From CAVXNP01 sp963763305 (GTDB taxonomy: Bacteria; Pseudomonadota; Gammaproteobacteria; Xanthomonadales; Rhodanobacteraceae): 64,000 nt of DNA. Each line of letters begins with the position of its first letter. The stretch's first letter is position 1. The notes under the pieces were generated by a model. The model was not told the origin of the DNA, did not search any database, and worked only from the letters and a program-made list of their open reading frames with translations. Positions 1 through 8,387 of this stretch are shown piece by piece. Both the position numbers and the translations under genes were made by a program. Location: NCBI GenBank assembly GCA_963763305.1, contig CAVXNP010000001.1:2666001-2730000 (forward strand). Direction: 5' to 3'.

Positions 1-76
1 GCTTGTACCTTCGGTGCCTTTCAGGCGCCGGAAGACAAAGGCGCTGCCCGGGCCGGAACGGGCCTGCAACCTCAGC

Positions 77-490
77 CTAGTGCCGGTGAAAATGCCCGGT
101 CGTGCCGCCGATCGAAATGCTGACGCCGCCGGTGGGATGGTCGCAGCTGCCAAAGGCCTTGCTCAGGTTGACCGTGCCGCCTTGGTAGTTACCCGCGACG
201 TGGCTCCCGGCAACCACGCCCATGCCCACGCTGCCGTGCAGTTGCGCCTGGTTGTAGGCGGCGTCGTCGCAGTGCTCCAGGGCAGCCGCGTCGTCGGTGT
301 CCATGCGGCCACTGGTGTCGCCATAGTAGACGCCCGGCGAATCGGCGCCGGGCGGCGCCGCACTGGTTGATCGCGCGGGGACGGCGCCTGGTGGCAAGGT
401 AAGGTCGAGCCGCTTGCCGGCAGTTTGTGCCCAGGCCGGCAGGGCCAGCGCGCTGGCGAGAACAAGGCTCAGGGGAAGCGTGGCTCGCAT
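77..490 (-). CDS. Small exported hypothetical protein
   Basis: A 137-residue protein of unknown function. The first ~21 residues (MRATLPLSL...ALPAWAQ) form a clear Sec signal peptide, so the mature protein is periplasmic or secreted. The remainder is Gly/Ala/His-rich and ends in GHFHRH. The ATG at 490 was chosen because the signal peptide starts there; a longer in-frame extension to 628 has no coding character. I see no enzymatic motif. The mature part holds two Cys (EHCDD and GSCDH) that could form a disulfide after export. It ends 365 nt beyond parC on the same strand with a REP cluster between them, so it is probably a separate transcription unit. Confidence 0.6.
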   Translation of the reverse strand: MRATLPLSLVLASALALPAWAQTAGKRLDLTLPPGAVPARSTSAAPPGADSPGVYYGDTSGRMDTDDAAALEHCDDAAYNQAQLHGSVGMGVVAGSHVAGNYQGGTVNLSKAFGSCDHPTGGVSISIGGTTGHFHRH

Positions 491-667
491 GATCGTTTTC
501 CGTGGCTGTTGCCGTGGCCAACGCAAAGGCGCGTCGAGGTGTACCGGCGTTGGAGTCTGCATGCCGGCAAAAGTTCTGCGGCGCGGCTGCCCGTACCGCG
601 TTTTCCACGAAGCCACCGTATCCGACATCCGCCCGTCAAGCTCGGCGCCCGATGGCCATAGGGGCGC

Positions 668-821
668 GTAGGGTGCACGTAGGGTAGGCGTAGGGTGGGC
701 GTAGGGTGGGCTTCAGCCCACCGGCCTTTCAGCCTGTCGGCCTTTCAGCCTTGCAGCCTGTCAGTCGTCTGGATTCCAGGGCTTCTCTGCTCCGCTGGCC
801 TGGGTGGGCTCAAGCCCACCC
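668..821. repeat. REP-type palindrome cluster (GTAGGGTGGGC class)
   Basis: Three short head copies (GTAGGGTRSGC-like) lead into GTAGGGTGGGCTTCAGCCCA. After a variable ~75-nt spacer comes the inverted partner TGGGTGGGCTCAAGCCCACC. The same head-spacer-tail layout recurs at 3226, 7805 and 45831, always between genes. This is a bacterial interspersed mosaic element of two inverted REPs. Confidence 0.75.
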
Positions 822-854
822 TGAAACCCCAAGCCCTGCGGCAACCGAATCACC

Positions 855-3096
855 TCAGCCGCTGGTCTCGATCCGCTCCACCCGACGCAGGCCACGCGGC
901 AGCACGCCGCCGCGGGTGGCTCGGTTGCCGCCGTATTCGACCAGGTCGGCCCACTTCAGGGTGAGCTTGCGCTGGCCGGCGTACAGGGTGACCTCGCCCT
1001 TGCCTTCGGCCACCACCGCCACGCCGACCACGCGCTCGTCGCCGCTGACCAGCTTGGCCTTGGGAATCTCGATCAGCTTGTTGCCCTTGCCCTTGTCCAG
1101 TTCGGGCAGCTCGGCCACCGAGAACATCAGCAGGTGGCCTTCGCTGGTGACCACCACGATGCGGTCGCGTGCCGGGTCGGCACTGGTCTGGGGCGCGAGC
1201 ACCTTGGCGCCGTCGCTCAGGCTGATGATCTGCTTGCCGGCCTTGTTGCGTCCGGTGAGCGCCTCGAAGCGCGTGACGAAGCCGTAGCCGAAATCGCTGG
1301 CCAGGATCAGCCGGGTGTCGTTGTCGGCGGCGGCGACCGCGTCGAAGCTGGCGCCGGCCGGCGGGCTGAAGCGGCCGGTCAGCGGCTCGCCGTTGCCGCG
1401 CGCCGACGGTAGCGTATGCGCCGCGGTGGAGTAGCTGCGGCCGGTGGAGTCGATCACCGCCACTTGTTGTGTCGTGCGCGCCTTGACCGCGGCCAGCAGG
1501 CCGTCGCCTTCACGGTAGTTGAGGCCTTCGGCGTCGACGTCGTGACCCTTGGCGGCGCGGATCCAGCCCTTCTGGCTGAGCACCACGGTGACCGGCTCGC
1601 TGGCGACCAGGGCGCTCTCGTCCAGTGCCTGGGCCACCTCGCGCTCGACCAGTGGCGAGCGGCGGTCGTCGCCGAACTTCGCCGCATCGGCGCGCAGCTC
1701 TTCCTTGATCAGGCCCTTCAGCTTGGCCGGCGACTTCAGCAGCACGTTGATGCGCGCGCGCTCCTCTTCGAGCTGGTTGGCCTCGGTGGTGATCTTCATT
1801 TCTTCCAGCCGCGCCAATTGCCGCAGCCGGGTTTCCAGGATGTAGTCGGTCTGTTCCTCGGACAGCTTGAAACGGGCCATCAGCACCGGCTTGGGCTCGT
1901 CCTCGGTGCGTACGATGCGGATGACTTCGTCCAGGTTGAGGTAGGCGATGCGCAGGCCTTCGAGCAGGTGCAGGCGGCGTTCGACCTTGCCCAGCCGGTG
2001 CTCCAGGCGGCGCGTGACCGTGCTGGTGCGGAAGCTCAGCCACTCGGTCAGGATCTTCTTCAGGTCCTTTACCTGCGGACGGCCGTCCAGGCCGATCATG
2101 TTCAGATTGACGCGGAAGCTCTTTTCCAGGTCGGTGGTGGCGAACAGATGCTGCATCATCTCGTCGGCATCGACGCGGTTGGAGCGGGGCACGATGACCA
2201 GGCGCGTCGGGATTCTCGTGGTCGGACTCGTCGCGCAGGTCCTCGATCATCGGCAGCTTCTTGGCGCGCATCTGCGCGGCGATCTGCTCGAGGATCTTGG
2301 ACGGGCTGACCTGGTGAGGCAGCGCGGTGATGACGATGTTGCCGTCCTCGCGCTGGTACACCGCGCGGGCGCGCAGCGAGCCGCCGCCGGTGGTGTAGAT
2401 CGAGAGCAGCTCCTTGCGCGGAGTGATGATCTCCGCCGCGGTCGGGTAATCCGGCCCCAGCACGTGCTCGCACAGGTCGGCGACACTGGCATCCGGATCG
2501 TCCAGCAGGCGGATGCAGGCGCTGACCACCTCGCGCAGGTTGTGCGGCGGGATGTCGGTGGCCATGCCCACCGCGATGCCCATCGAGCCGTTCAGCAGCA
2601 CGTGCGGCACCCGCGCCGGCAACCAGCTGGGTTCCTCCAGCGTGCCGTCGAAGTTGGGCACCCAGTCCACCGTGCCGTGCGCCAGCTCGCCCAGCAGCGC
2701 CTCGGCGATCGGGCTGAGCTTGGATTCGGTGTAGCGCATCGCCGCGAAGCTCTTCGGGTCGTCGGGCGAGCCGAAGTTGCCCTGGCCGTCGACCAGCGGG
2801 TAGCGGTACGAGAACGGCTGCGCCATCAGCACCATCGCTTCGTAGCAGGAGCTGTCGCCGTGCGGGTGGAACTTGCCGATCACGTCGCCGATGGTGCGCG
2901 CGGACTTCTTCGGCTTGGCGGTGGCCGCCAGGCCCAGCTCGCTCATCGCGTAGATGATGCGCCGCTGCACCGGCTTCAGGCCGTCGCCCACGAAGGGCAG
3001 GGCGCGGTCCAGCACCACGTACATGGAGTAGTCCAGATACGCGCGCTCGGCATATTCGCGCAGCGGAATCTGTTCGTAGTTGGCTTGCAGGTTCAT
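855..3096 (-). CDS. parC: DNA topoisomerase IV subunit A (one frameshift)
   Basis: ParC cuts and rejoins DNA in the chromosome-decatenating ParC2ParE2 enzyme. The N-terminal part shows the quinolone-resistance-determining motif HPHGDSSCYEA and the catalytic-Tyr context AAMRYTESKL; the second half shows the coiled-coil and the C-terminal beta-pinwheel ending near VERIETSG. The start is the ATG at 3096 (MNLQANYEQIPL), where ParC homology begins. The frame breaks near 2208: the sequence reads ENPDAPGH where ENPTRLVIVPRSNR is expected, explained by one extra C on the + strand at ~2208 next to a GGG run. Both halves are otherwise intact and conserved. Because ParC is essential, a sequencing error is more likely than a true pseudogene. 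parE is not in the window. Confidence 0.93.
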
Positions 3097-3225
3097 CAGG
3101 CACTTCGGTCGGGTAGCGCGCAACGTGCGCGGATAACCGGGCGATGGTGCCAGAACCGGGCAGGGCGGGACAGCTTGCGCGGAGCGCGATAGCGCGTGGT
3201 GGTCGCCCCGCGTGCCAAAAGGCAG

Positions 3226-3382
3226 GCGTAGGGTGGGCTTCAGGCCACCGGCTCTTTGGCTTTACCGCTCCGTTGGGATTGGGGTGGGATTCGGATCTTC
3301 GGCTCTTCGGCTTTTCCGCTCTGTTGGCTTTGGTGGGCTGAAGCCCACCCTACGCCCACCCTACGTCCGTCCTACTCCCACC
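3226..3382. repeat. REP-type palindrome pair (GTAGGGTGGGC class)
   Basis: The head GCGTAGGGTGGGCTTCAGGC and the inverted tail TGGTGGGCTGAAGCCCACCC are separated by a T-rich GGCTCTT/GGCTTTTCCGCT spacer. Degenerate CCTACGYCC tandem tails follow. It fills the gap between divergent parC and the 3464 gene. Confidence 0.75.
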
Positions 3383-3463
3383 TTGGGCTGGGGGTCATGC
3401 GGCGCCTGGTTACGGCGATCGTGAGCTGGCAGAGATCGCCTTTCACCGCTATCGTTTTTGGCC

Positions 3464-4252
3464 ATGCCCACCCCACCCGTGACCGAGCCCCTGCTTGCCC
3501 TCGACGACCCGGCTCCCTTCACCGTGCACCGTCCGCACGGTCGCTCGCCATTCCTGCTCACCTGCGACCACGCCGGGCGTCGGGTGCCCCGGCGCCTGGG
3601 TGACCTGGGCGTGCCGGCGGCCGAGTGGGATCGGCACATCGCCTGGGACATCGGCGCCGAGGGCCTGGCCCGGGCGCTGGCCGATCGGCTCGATGCCTGG
3701 CTTATCTGCCAGACCTATTCGCGCCTGGTGATCGACTGCAACCGCCCGCTGGCCTCGCCCACCTCGATCGCCGCGCGCAGCGAGCACACCGACGTGCCCG
3801 GCAACCTCGAGCTGGGTGCGGCGGCGGTCGAGGCGCGCCGGCAGGAGATCTTCCATCCGTACCACCGCCGCACGGTGCAGGAGCTGGAGCGGCGCGCCGG
3901 CGTCGGGCAGCCGACCATCCTGGTCACCGTGCACAGCTTCACGCCCGTCTTCATGGCCGACTCGCGGCCCTGGCAACTGGGCGTGCTGTATCACCGCGAT
4001 ACCCGGCTGGCGCACGCGCTGTTGCAGGTGATGCGGGCGGACGGGCGCTGGAGCGTGGGCGACAACCAGCCCTACGCAGTCAGCGATACCAGCGACTACG
4101 CCATCCCGGTGCATGGCGAGCAACGCGGCCTGCCGCACGTGGAACTGGAGGTGCGCCAGGACCTGGTCGAGCACCCGGACGGCCAGCGCGAATGGGGCGA
4201 ACGGTTGGCCGCCTGGCTGCAGACGGCCGCCGCCAACGCGGGCTTGATCTAG
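3464..4252 (+). CDS. N-formylglutamate amidohydrolase family protein
   Basis: The 262-residue protein resembles the FGase family (PF05013), metal-dependent hydrolases that release formate from N-formylglutamate or act on related amides. Family features seen are FLLTCDHAGRRVP near residue 30, the block YSRLVIDCNRP near 85, TSDYAIPVHGEQRGLPHVELEVRQDL near 205-230 and the HSFTPVF segment (potential metal His). The start is the ATG at 3464; a TTG two codons earlier is less likely. There are no hut genes nearby, so a role in histidine catabolism is not supported; many family members are orphan enzymes. It stands alone, divergent from parC. Confidence 0.8.
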   Translation: MPTPPVTEPLLALDDPAPFTVHRPHGRSPFLLTCDHAGRRVPRRLGDLGVPAAEWDRHIAWDIGAEGLARALADRLDAWLICQTYSRLVIDCNRPLASPTSIAARSEHTDVPGNLELGAAAVEARRQEIFHPYHRRTVQELERRAGVGQPTILVTVHSFTPVFMADSRPWQLGVLYHRDTRLAHALLQVMRADGRWSVGDNQPYAVSDTSDYAIPVHGEQRGLPHVELEVRQDLVEHPDGQREWGERLAAWLQTAAANAGLI

Positions 4253-4333
4253 GCCCTGATCGCGGGGTTTTTGCCGGCTGCAGCAGCGGCTGCGCGTCCA
4301 TAAGTACCGTCCATCAAGCAGGGCCGAGCCCCT

Positions 4334-4450
4334 GTAGGAGCGGCTTCAGCCGCGAAGGCCACGGCAGCGGCCGGTCTGGGCCGCGCCGATGTCTCTGGCG
4401 AGCAGGCGACGACGCTCGGGCAGCGCGGTCGCGGCTGAAGCCGCTCCTGC
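4334..4450. repeat. REP pair (GTAGGAGCGGCTTCAG class)
   Basis: The head GTAGGAGCGGCTTCAGCCGC at 4334 and its inverted mate (TCGCGGCTGAAGCCGCTCCT) ending at 4450 flank ~75 nt. The pair lies between convergent genes (3464 and 4564). This is a second REP class that shares the GTAGG head and CTTCAG centre with the other class. Confidence 0.8.
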
Positions 4451-4563
4451 ACGATGCCGGCCATCCCGCCTCAGGGCGCACACTTTGATCCTTTCGTGGC
4501 CCAGGAAACCGCCATGGCCCGGCGCACGGTCGAATCTCTCCTCGCCCGGCTGCCTGAAGGTGG

Positions 4564-5505
4564 CTACCGCTCAGGGCTCTGGCCGCCGTCGGGAGCTGTC
4601 CCCGCTGCCGGCGGGGTCACGTGCTGCGGCGCCGGCACGCGTTCCACCGCCACGCCCTGTTCCCGCAACCTCGCCTGCACGCTGTCCGGCCCTGCCAGGT
4701 GGGCCGCACCCACCGCGATGAACAGCGTGCCCGGCTGCTGCAGCATCCGCTCGATCCGCAAGGCCCAGGCCTTGTTGCGCTCCACCAGCAGGTGCTCGTA
4801 CAACTGCGGTTCCTCGCGCCGCATCAGTTCGTTTTCCAGGCGTGCCAGCGCCGCGTCATCACCGTCCTGCCATGCAGCAAGGATTCTGGACAGTTCCACC
4901 GTGGCGGTGTCGCTATTGCGCAGGGTCGAGCGCAGCAACGCCAGTTGCATTGCGCGCGGCATGTCGGCCAGAAATCGGATCTGCTGCTCGGCCGTCTCCA
5001 GCGCGCGCACCGGCTTGCCCGCGGCGACCATCGCCGCCCGCAACTGCTTGTCCACACCCAGCTTCGGATCCATCCCGGCCTTGGCCAGCGGCGCCACCGA
5101 CAGGGTCAGCGCGGCCAGCCACGGCCGCATCCGGTCCAGCGCCGCCACCCCGCCGGGTATACCGGCCAACCGCGCGGCATGTTCCAGCCGGCCCCTCTGG
5201 AAGCTGTTCAACATGCCCGACAACGGGTGCGCCGGATCCAGCCCGTAGCGCAGCACCAGTGCCGTCATGGTCGCCGGGTCGTCGTCGGTGATCTCCACGT
5301 ACAGCACCTGGCTGCGTTCCAGCGCCTGGTCCAGCGCCGGGTAATGCCAGTCGGTGTCCTTGGGCAGCATGTGCACGGTGCCGAACAGGTAGATGGTGGT
5401 GTCGGCATCGCGGACCACCCACAACCCGGGCTTGGCCAGCGCCGCGACGGGAAGCAGTAACAGCAGGCAAGCCAGCAGGTGGCGGAGCAGGGCGGTTTTT
5501 TTCAT
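4564..5505 (-). CDS. TraB/GumN family exported protein
   Basis: A 313-residue protein of the TraB/PrgY/GumN superfamily (PF01963), predicted metalloprotease-like proteins of uncertain activity. After a 24-residue signal peptide (MKKTALLRHLL...VAALA) come the family landmarks: GLWVVRDADTTIYLFGTVHMLP (the GTxH motif near residue 45), YVEITDD near 70, and the C-terminal GTLFIAVGAAHLAGPDSV with the second conserved GxxH near 275. The ATG at 5505 gives the signal peptide directly. GumN lies in the xanthan cluster of Xanthomonas, but no polysaccharide genes are near here, so the process is unknown. Confidence 0.82.
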   Translation of the reverse strand: MKKTALLRHLLACLLLLLPVAALAKPGLWVVRDADTTIYLFGTVHMLPKDTDWHYPALDQALERSQVLYVEITDDDPATMTALVLRYGLDPAHPLSGMLNSFQRGRLEHAARLAGIPGGVAALDRMRPWLAALTLSVAPLAKAGMDPKLGVDKQLRAAMVAAGKPVRALETAEQQIRFLADMPRAMQLALLRSTLRNSDTATVELSRILAAWQDGDDAALARLENELMRREEPQLYEHLLVERNKAWALRIERMLQQPGTLFIAVGAAHLAGPDSVQARLREQGVAVERVPAPQHVTPPAAGTAPDGGQSPER

Positions 5506-5909
5506 GCGAGCAGTGTTGCGCCAGCCGGGCGGCGGTTCAATGCCGCGCGGCGAGGGGGCGTCCGGTAAGCATCTCGGTGTTGCGGTCTTGCGTTCCACCC
5601 TGCAGCGACTGACCCATCCCGACGCGATGGCCGCGGGGCGCTTCTCGACAGCCCAAGGGCTGGTCGAGCGGAAGTCGTCTTGCCCCTGGTCCTCTCCCGC
5701 CGTCATGCATTTGCGCCGGTGGACGCGGCGGCCGACAAGCGTGCGGCCGTCGCACCAGGGCCGGGTTCGCGGGGAACCTACCTTGCCCTTCACAGGCGAC
5801 ATGGCTTTGTGCCTTGATCCGGGGCCGCCACGTGTATGCCTTCGCTGGCGCGGCTTTACGCCAACATGACCCGTTCCTTGCTCAGCTGACCCATTTACGG
5901 GGAGTCTGC
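5506..5909. other. Intergenic region with no gene recognised
   Basis: About 400 nt between divergent genes (4564 minus, 5910 plus). It should hold both promoters. I see no convincing coding frame, palindrome or RNA motif. A GGAG ribosome-binding site at 5901 precedes the ZIP start. Confidence 0.5.
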
Positions 5910-6623
5910 ATGTTCACCACCGTGCTGCTGTATTCCCTGGCGCCGGTGCTGGCCATGGCCGCTGGCGGCCTGTTCGGGGCGTTCAAGCGACCGTCCGCGC
6001 GGCTGGGCAGCGCCACCCAGCACTTTGCCGCGGGCGTGGTGTTCTCGGCGCTGGCGGTGGAGATCCTGCCTGACGTGATGCGCCGCCATCAGCCGGTCGC
6101 GACGCTGGGCGGCTTTGCCGTCGGGGTGTTGCTGATGCTCGGCCTGCGTGTGGCCGGCTGTCGCATTGAAAAGGGAAAAAGCCGGCCCCTGGGCATGACG
6201 CTGGTGGTCGGCACCGACGTCCTGATCGACGGCCTGTTGATTGGCGTGGCGTTCGCCGCCGGTGCGCGCGAAGGCATCCTGATCACCGTGGCGCTGGCGG
6301 CGGAGATGCTCTCGCTCGGCCTGGCCACGGCCGCTTCGCTGGCCCACGCCGGCGCCAGCCGCACCCGAAGCATTGCCAGCATACTGGCGTTGGCGACCCT
6401 GCCGATGATCGGCGCAGCGGCCGGCAACCTGCTGCTGGGCAACCTCGACGGGGCCTGGATGGAGGGGGTACTGGCGCTGGCCGTGGCCACCTTCCTCTAC
6501 CTGGTGACCGAGGAGCTTCTGGTGGAGGCCCATGAGGTGCCCGAAGCCTCATGGATGACCGCGCTGTTCTTCGCCGGCTTCATCGGGCTGCTATTGCTGG
6601 ACATGGTCAGTCCAGCCGGCTGA
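5910..6623 (+). CDS. ZIP-family metal transporter-like membrane protein
   Basis: A 237-residue integral membrane protein with about eight hydrophobic segments. It resembles the ZIP (Zrt/Irt-like) family of divalent metal permeases. The segment QHFAAGVVFSALAVEILPDV near residue 40 matches the family HxxxGxxxxxxxxE pattern, and VVGTDVLIDGLLIGVAFAAG near 115 and LAAEMLSLGLATA near 140 carry the acidic/small-residue transport helices. Some canonical His residues are replaced by Asp/Glu, so the substrate cannot be fixed from sequence. The ATG at 5910 has GGAG nine bases upstream. It is convergent with the hydrolase at 6644. Confidence 0.75.
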   Translation: MFTTVLLYSLAPVLAMAAGGLFGAFKRPSARLGSATQHFAAGVVFSALAVEILPDVMRRHQPVATLGGFAVGVLLMLGLRVAGCRIEKGKSRPLGMTLVVGTDVLIDGLLIGVAFAAGAREGILITVALAAEMLSLGLATAASLAHAGASRTRSIASILALATLPMIGAAAGNLLLGNLDGAWMEGVLALAVATFLYLVTEELLVEAHEVPEASWMTALFFAGFIGLLLLDMVSPAG

Positions 6624-6643
6624 ATACGCGGGCGACGGTCGTT

Positions 6644-7676
6644 CTACTTTCGCTCCACTGCTTTCAGGAACTTCACCAGGCCCGCAAAGTAGGTCTGCTG
6701 GTCGTCGTACATGTCCATGTGGCTGCCTTTGGGGCAGAGCAGGAAATGCCCGTTCGGCAGCTTCTTCGCCATCGTGGCCATGTAGGCCGGATCCATGGTG
6801 TCGTATGTGCCGGCGATGACCAGGGTGGGGACGGTGATCCGGTGCAGGTCGGCGCTGCGGTCCCAGTGCTCCAGGCGGCCGCTGGCACCGAGTTCGCTGG
6901 GGCCCTGCATCAGCGTGTAAATGTGTTCGTTGACGTGGGCGAATGGCGCGGGTGACCGGCTCGGGCCATTGCTCCTGCGGCATGCGCAGCAGGTGCTTCT
7001 CGTAGTGCATCGGCATCAGGATCTGCATGTAGCGCGGATCGTCGGTGCGGTGTTCGGCTTCGAGCTTCTGCACCTCGGCCAGCTGTTCTTGATCCATCGC
7101 CGGCATCAGCACGTCTCGCGCGTACCGGTTGTAGGCGGGGATCGAGTCGACCATGTTGGAGATGACCATGCACTTGAGGTGCTGCTGGTATTTCAGCGCG
7201 TACTCGATCGCCAGCACGCCGCCCCAGGAGTGGCCGAGCAGGCAGAAGTTGTCCTTGTCCAGGTGCAGCGCCTGGCGCACCTGCTCGACCTCCTCGACGA
7301 AGCGGTCGGTGGTCCACAGCGCGTCCATGCCCTTGCCGGTGGGCTGGTCGGAGTAGGCCGAACCTAGCTGGTCGTAGTAGATGTATTCGATGCCGGCGGC
7401 GGGCAGGTAGCTGTCGAATGCCTCGAAGTACTCGTGGGTCATGCCGGGGCCGCCGTGCAGCAGCAGTACGGCGAGCTTCGGGTTGTTGCCCACGCGCTTG
7501 GTCCAGACCTTGAAGCGACCCTTGGGCGTGTCGATGGTGATCATCTTGACGCCACCGGTAGCACGTCGTCATGGCCGGCGTGGCTGTAGTAACTGGCCGG
7601 TGGCGCGCCGGTGTCGGTGGCGCAACGCCGCCAGTGGCAACAGCACGGCGAGGAGACAGGCAAGAAGACGCTTCAT
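6644..7676 (-). pseudogene. Proline iminopeptidase-like lipoprotein, three frameshifts
   Basis: This alpha/beta hydrolase is close to exported proline iminopeptidases. A lipoprotein signal begins at 7676 (MKRLLACLLAVLLPLAA), followed in other frames by C-ATDTGAPPASYYSHAGHDDVL, then MITIDTPKGRFKVWTKRVGN, the oxyanion motif LLHGGPG, the nucleophile elbow GHSWGG and the C-terminal block GTYDTMDP...GSHMDMY with the acid and His. Three single-base changes break the frame: an extra T just before the lipobox Cys (~7622), a missing base before TGGVKM (~7563) and an extra base at 6944 (VTRA|FAHVNEHIY expected). All catalytic motifs survive, so this may be sequence error rather than decay. The lipobox LAAC implies membrane anchoring once the frame is corrected. 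Confidence 0.78.
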
Positions 7677-7804
7677 GGACACTCTCCGACGGCACACCAC
7701 TGGCACTATCGGCGCCGCCGTTGAAGTTCGCAAGCTCGGGCGCTTTTGGGAGGGGCGATCTGCGTCGGCGGGCCGAGGCCGGACTGACGGTGGGTGGCGC
7801 GGGG

Positions 7805-7890
7805 GCGTAGGGTGGGCTTCAGCCCACCGGCTCTCTGCGTTTCCGCTCCATCGGCATGGTGGGCTGAAGCCCACCCTACGCCCACCCTGC
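7805..7890. repeat. Compact REP pair (GTAGGGTGGGC class)
   Basis: The head GTAGGGTGGGCTTCAGCCCA and the inverted tail TGGTGGGCTGAAGCCCACCC are separated by only ~30 nt (GGCTCTCTGCGTTTCCGCTCC). It is the cleanest copy of this element in the window and could fold into a two-arm cruciform. Confidence 0.8.
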
Positions 7891-7955
7891 TCGGGGTGCG
7901 GCAGTTTGGCGCGAAGCCTGCCGCTCCGCGCGGTGGCGATGGTCGGCCGCGGTCG

Positions 7956-8351
7956 TCAGATCACCGCGAGGCTGCCCAGCTTCGTGCCGTGCTCGTCGGC
8001 CGGGCTGCACAGGATGACTGCGGTGGGATGGCCGTTGGCGAAGTCCAGCGGGATCTTTACCGTGCTGCTGCCGTCCTTGCCGACGCTGGCATCGGCCGTG
8101 CCGTGCGACCGGTAGGCACCGTACTTGTCGGTCAACGCGGCCCAGTTGGCCTTGAGCGAGTCAGCCGAAAACATCATCAGCATGAAGCCGTCCATGTTCT
8201 TTCGCGCTGCGTCGTAGTCGGCCTTGCCCATGGCATCGAGCATGCCGGTGGCCTCCTCGGCGCAGGTGGGGGTGGCGGCGTGGGCGGCGGGCAGGGTGCC
8301 GGCGGCGGCCAGGCCGAGCAGCATCAGGGCGGTCAGTCGTGATGTGCGCAT
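7956..8351 (-). CDS. Exported DUF3887-like small protein
   Basis: A 131-residue protein with a signal peptide (MRTSRLTALMLLGLAAAGTLPAAHA). The mature region CAEEATGMLDAMGKADYDAARKNMD... followed by LKANWAALTDKYGAYRSHG and a beta-rich tail with VKIPLDFANG resembles DUF3887-type NTF2-like domains. It is the last gene of the minus-strand exported cluster, 36 nt after the giant VWA gene. Two further paralogs occur at 14551 and 26537. The ATG at 8351 directly precedes the signal peptide; an upstream in-frame ATG lacks support. The function is unknown; such domains often sense or bind ligands in the envelope. Confidence 0.75.
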   Translation of the reverse strand: MRTSRLTALMLLGLAAAGTLPAAHAATPTCAEEATGMLDAMGKADYDAARKNMDGFMLMMFSADSLKANWAALTDKYGAYRSHGTADASVGKDGSSTVKIPLDFANGHPTAVILCSPADEHGTKLGSLAVI

Positions 8352-8387
8352 GGATCTGTCTCCTGGGGGCGTACGCATGAATGGTGA

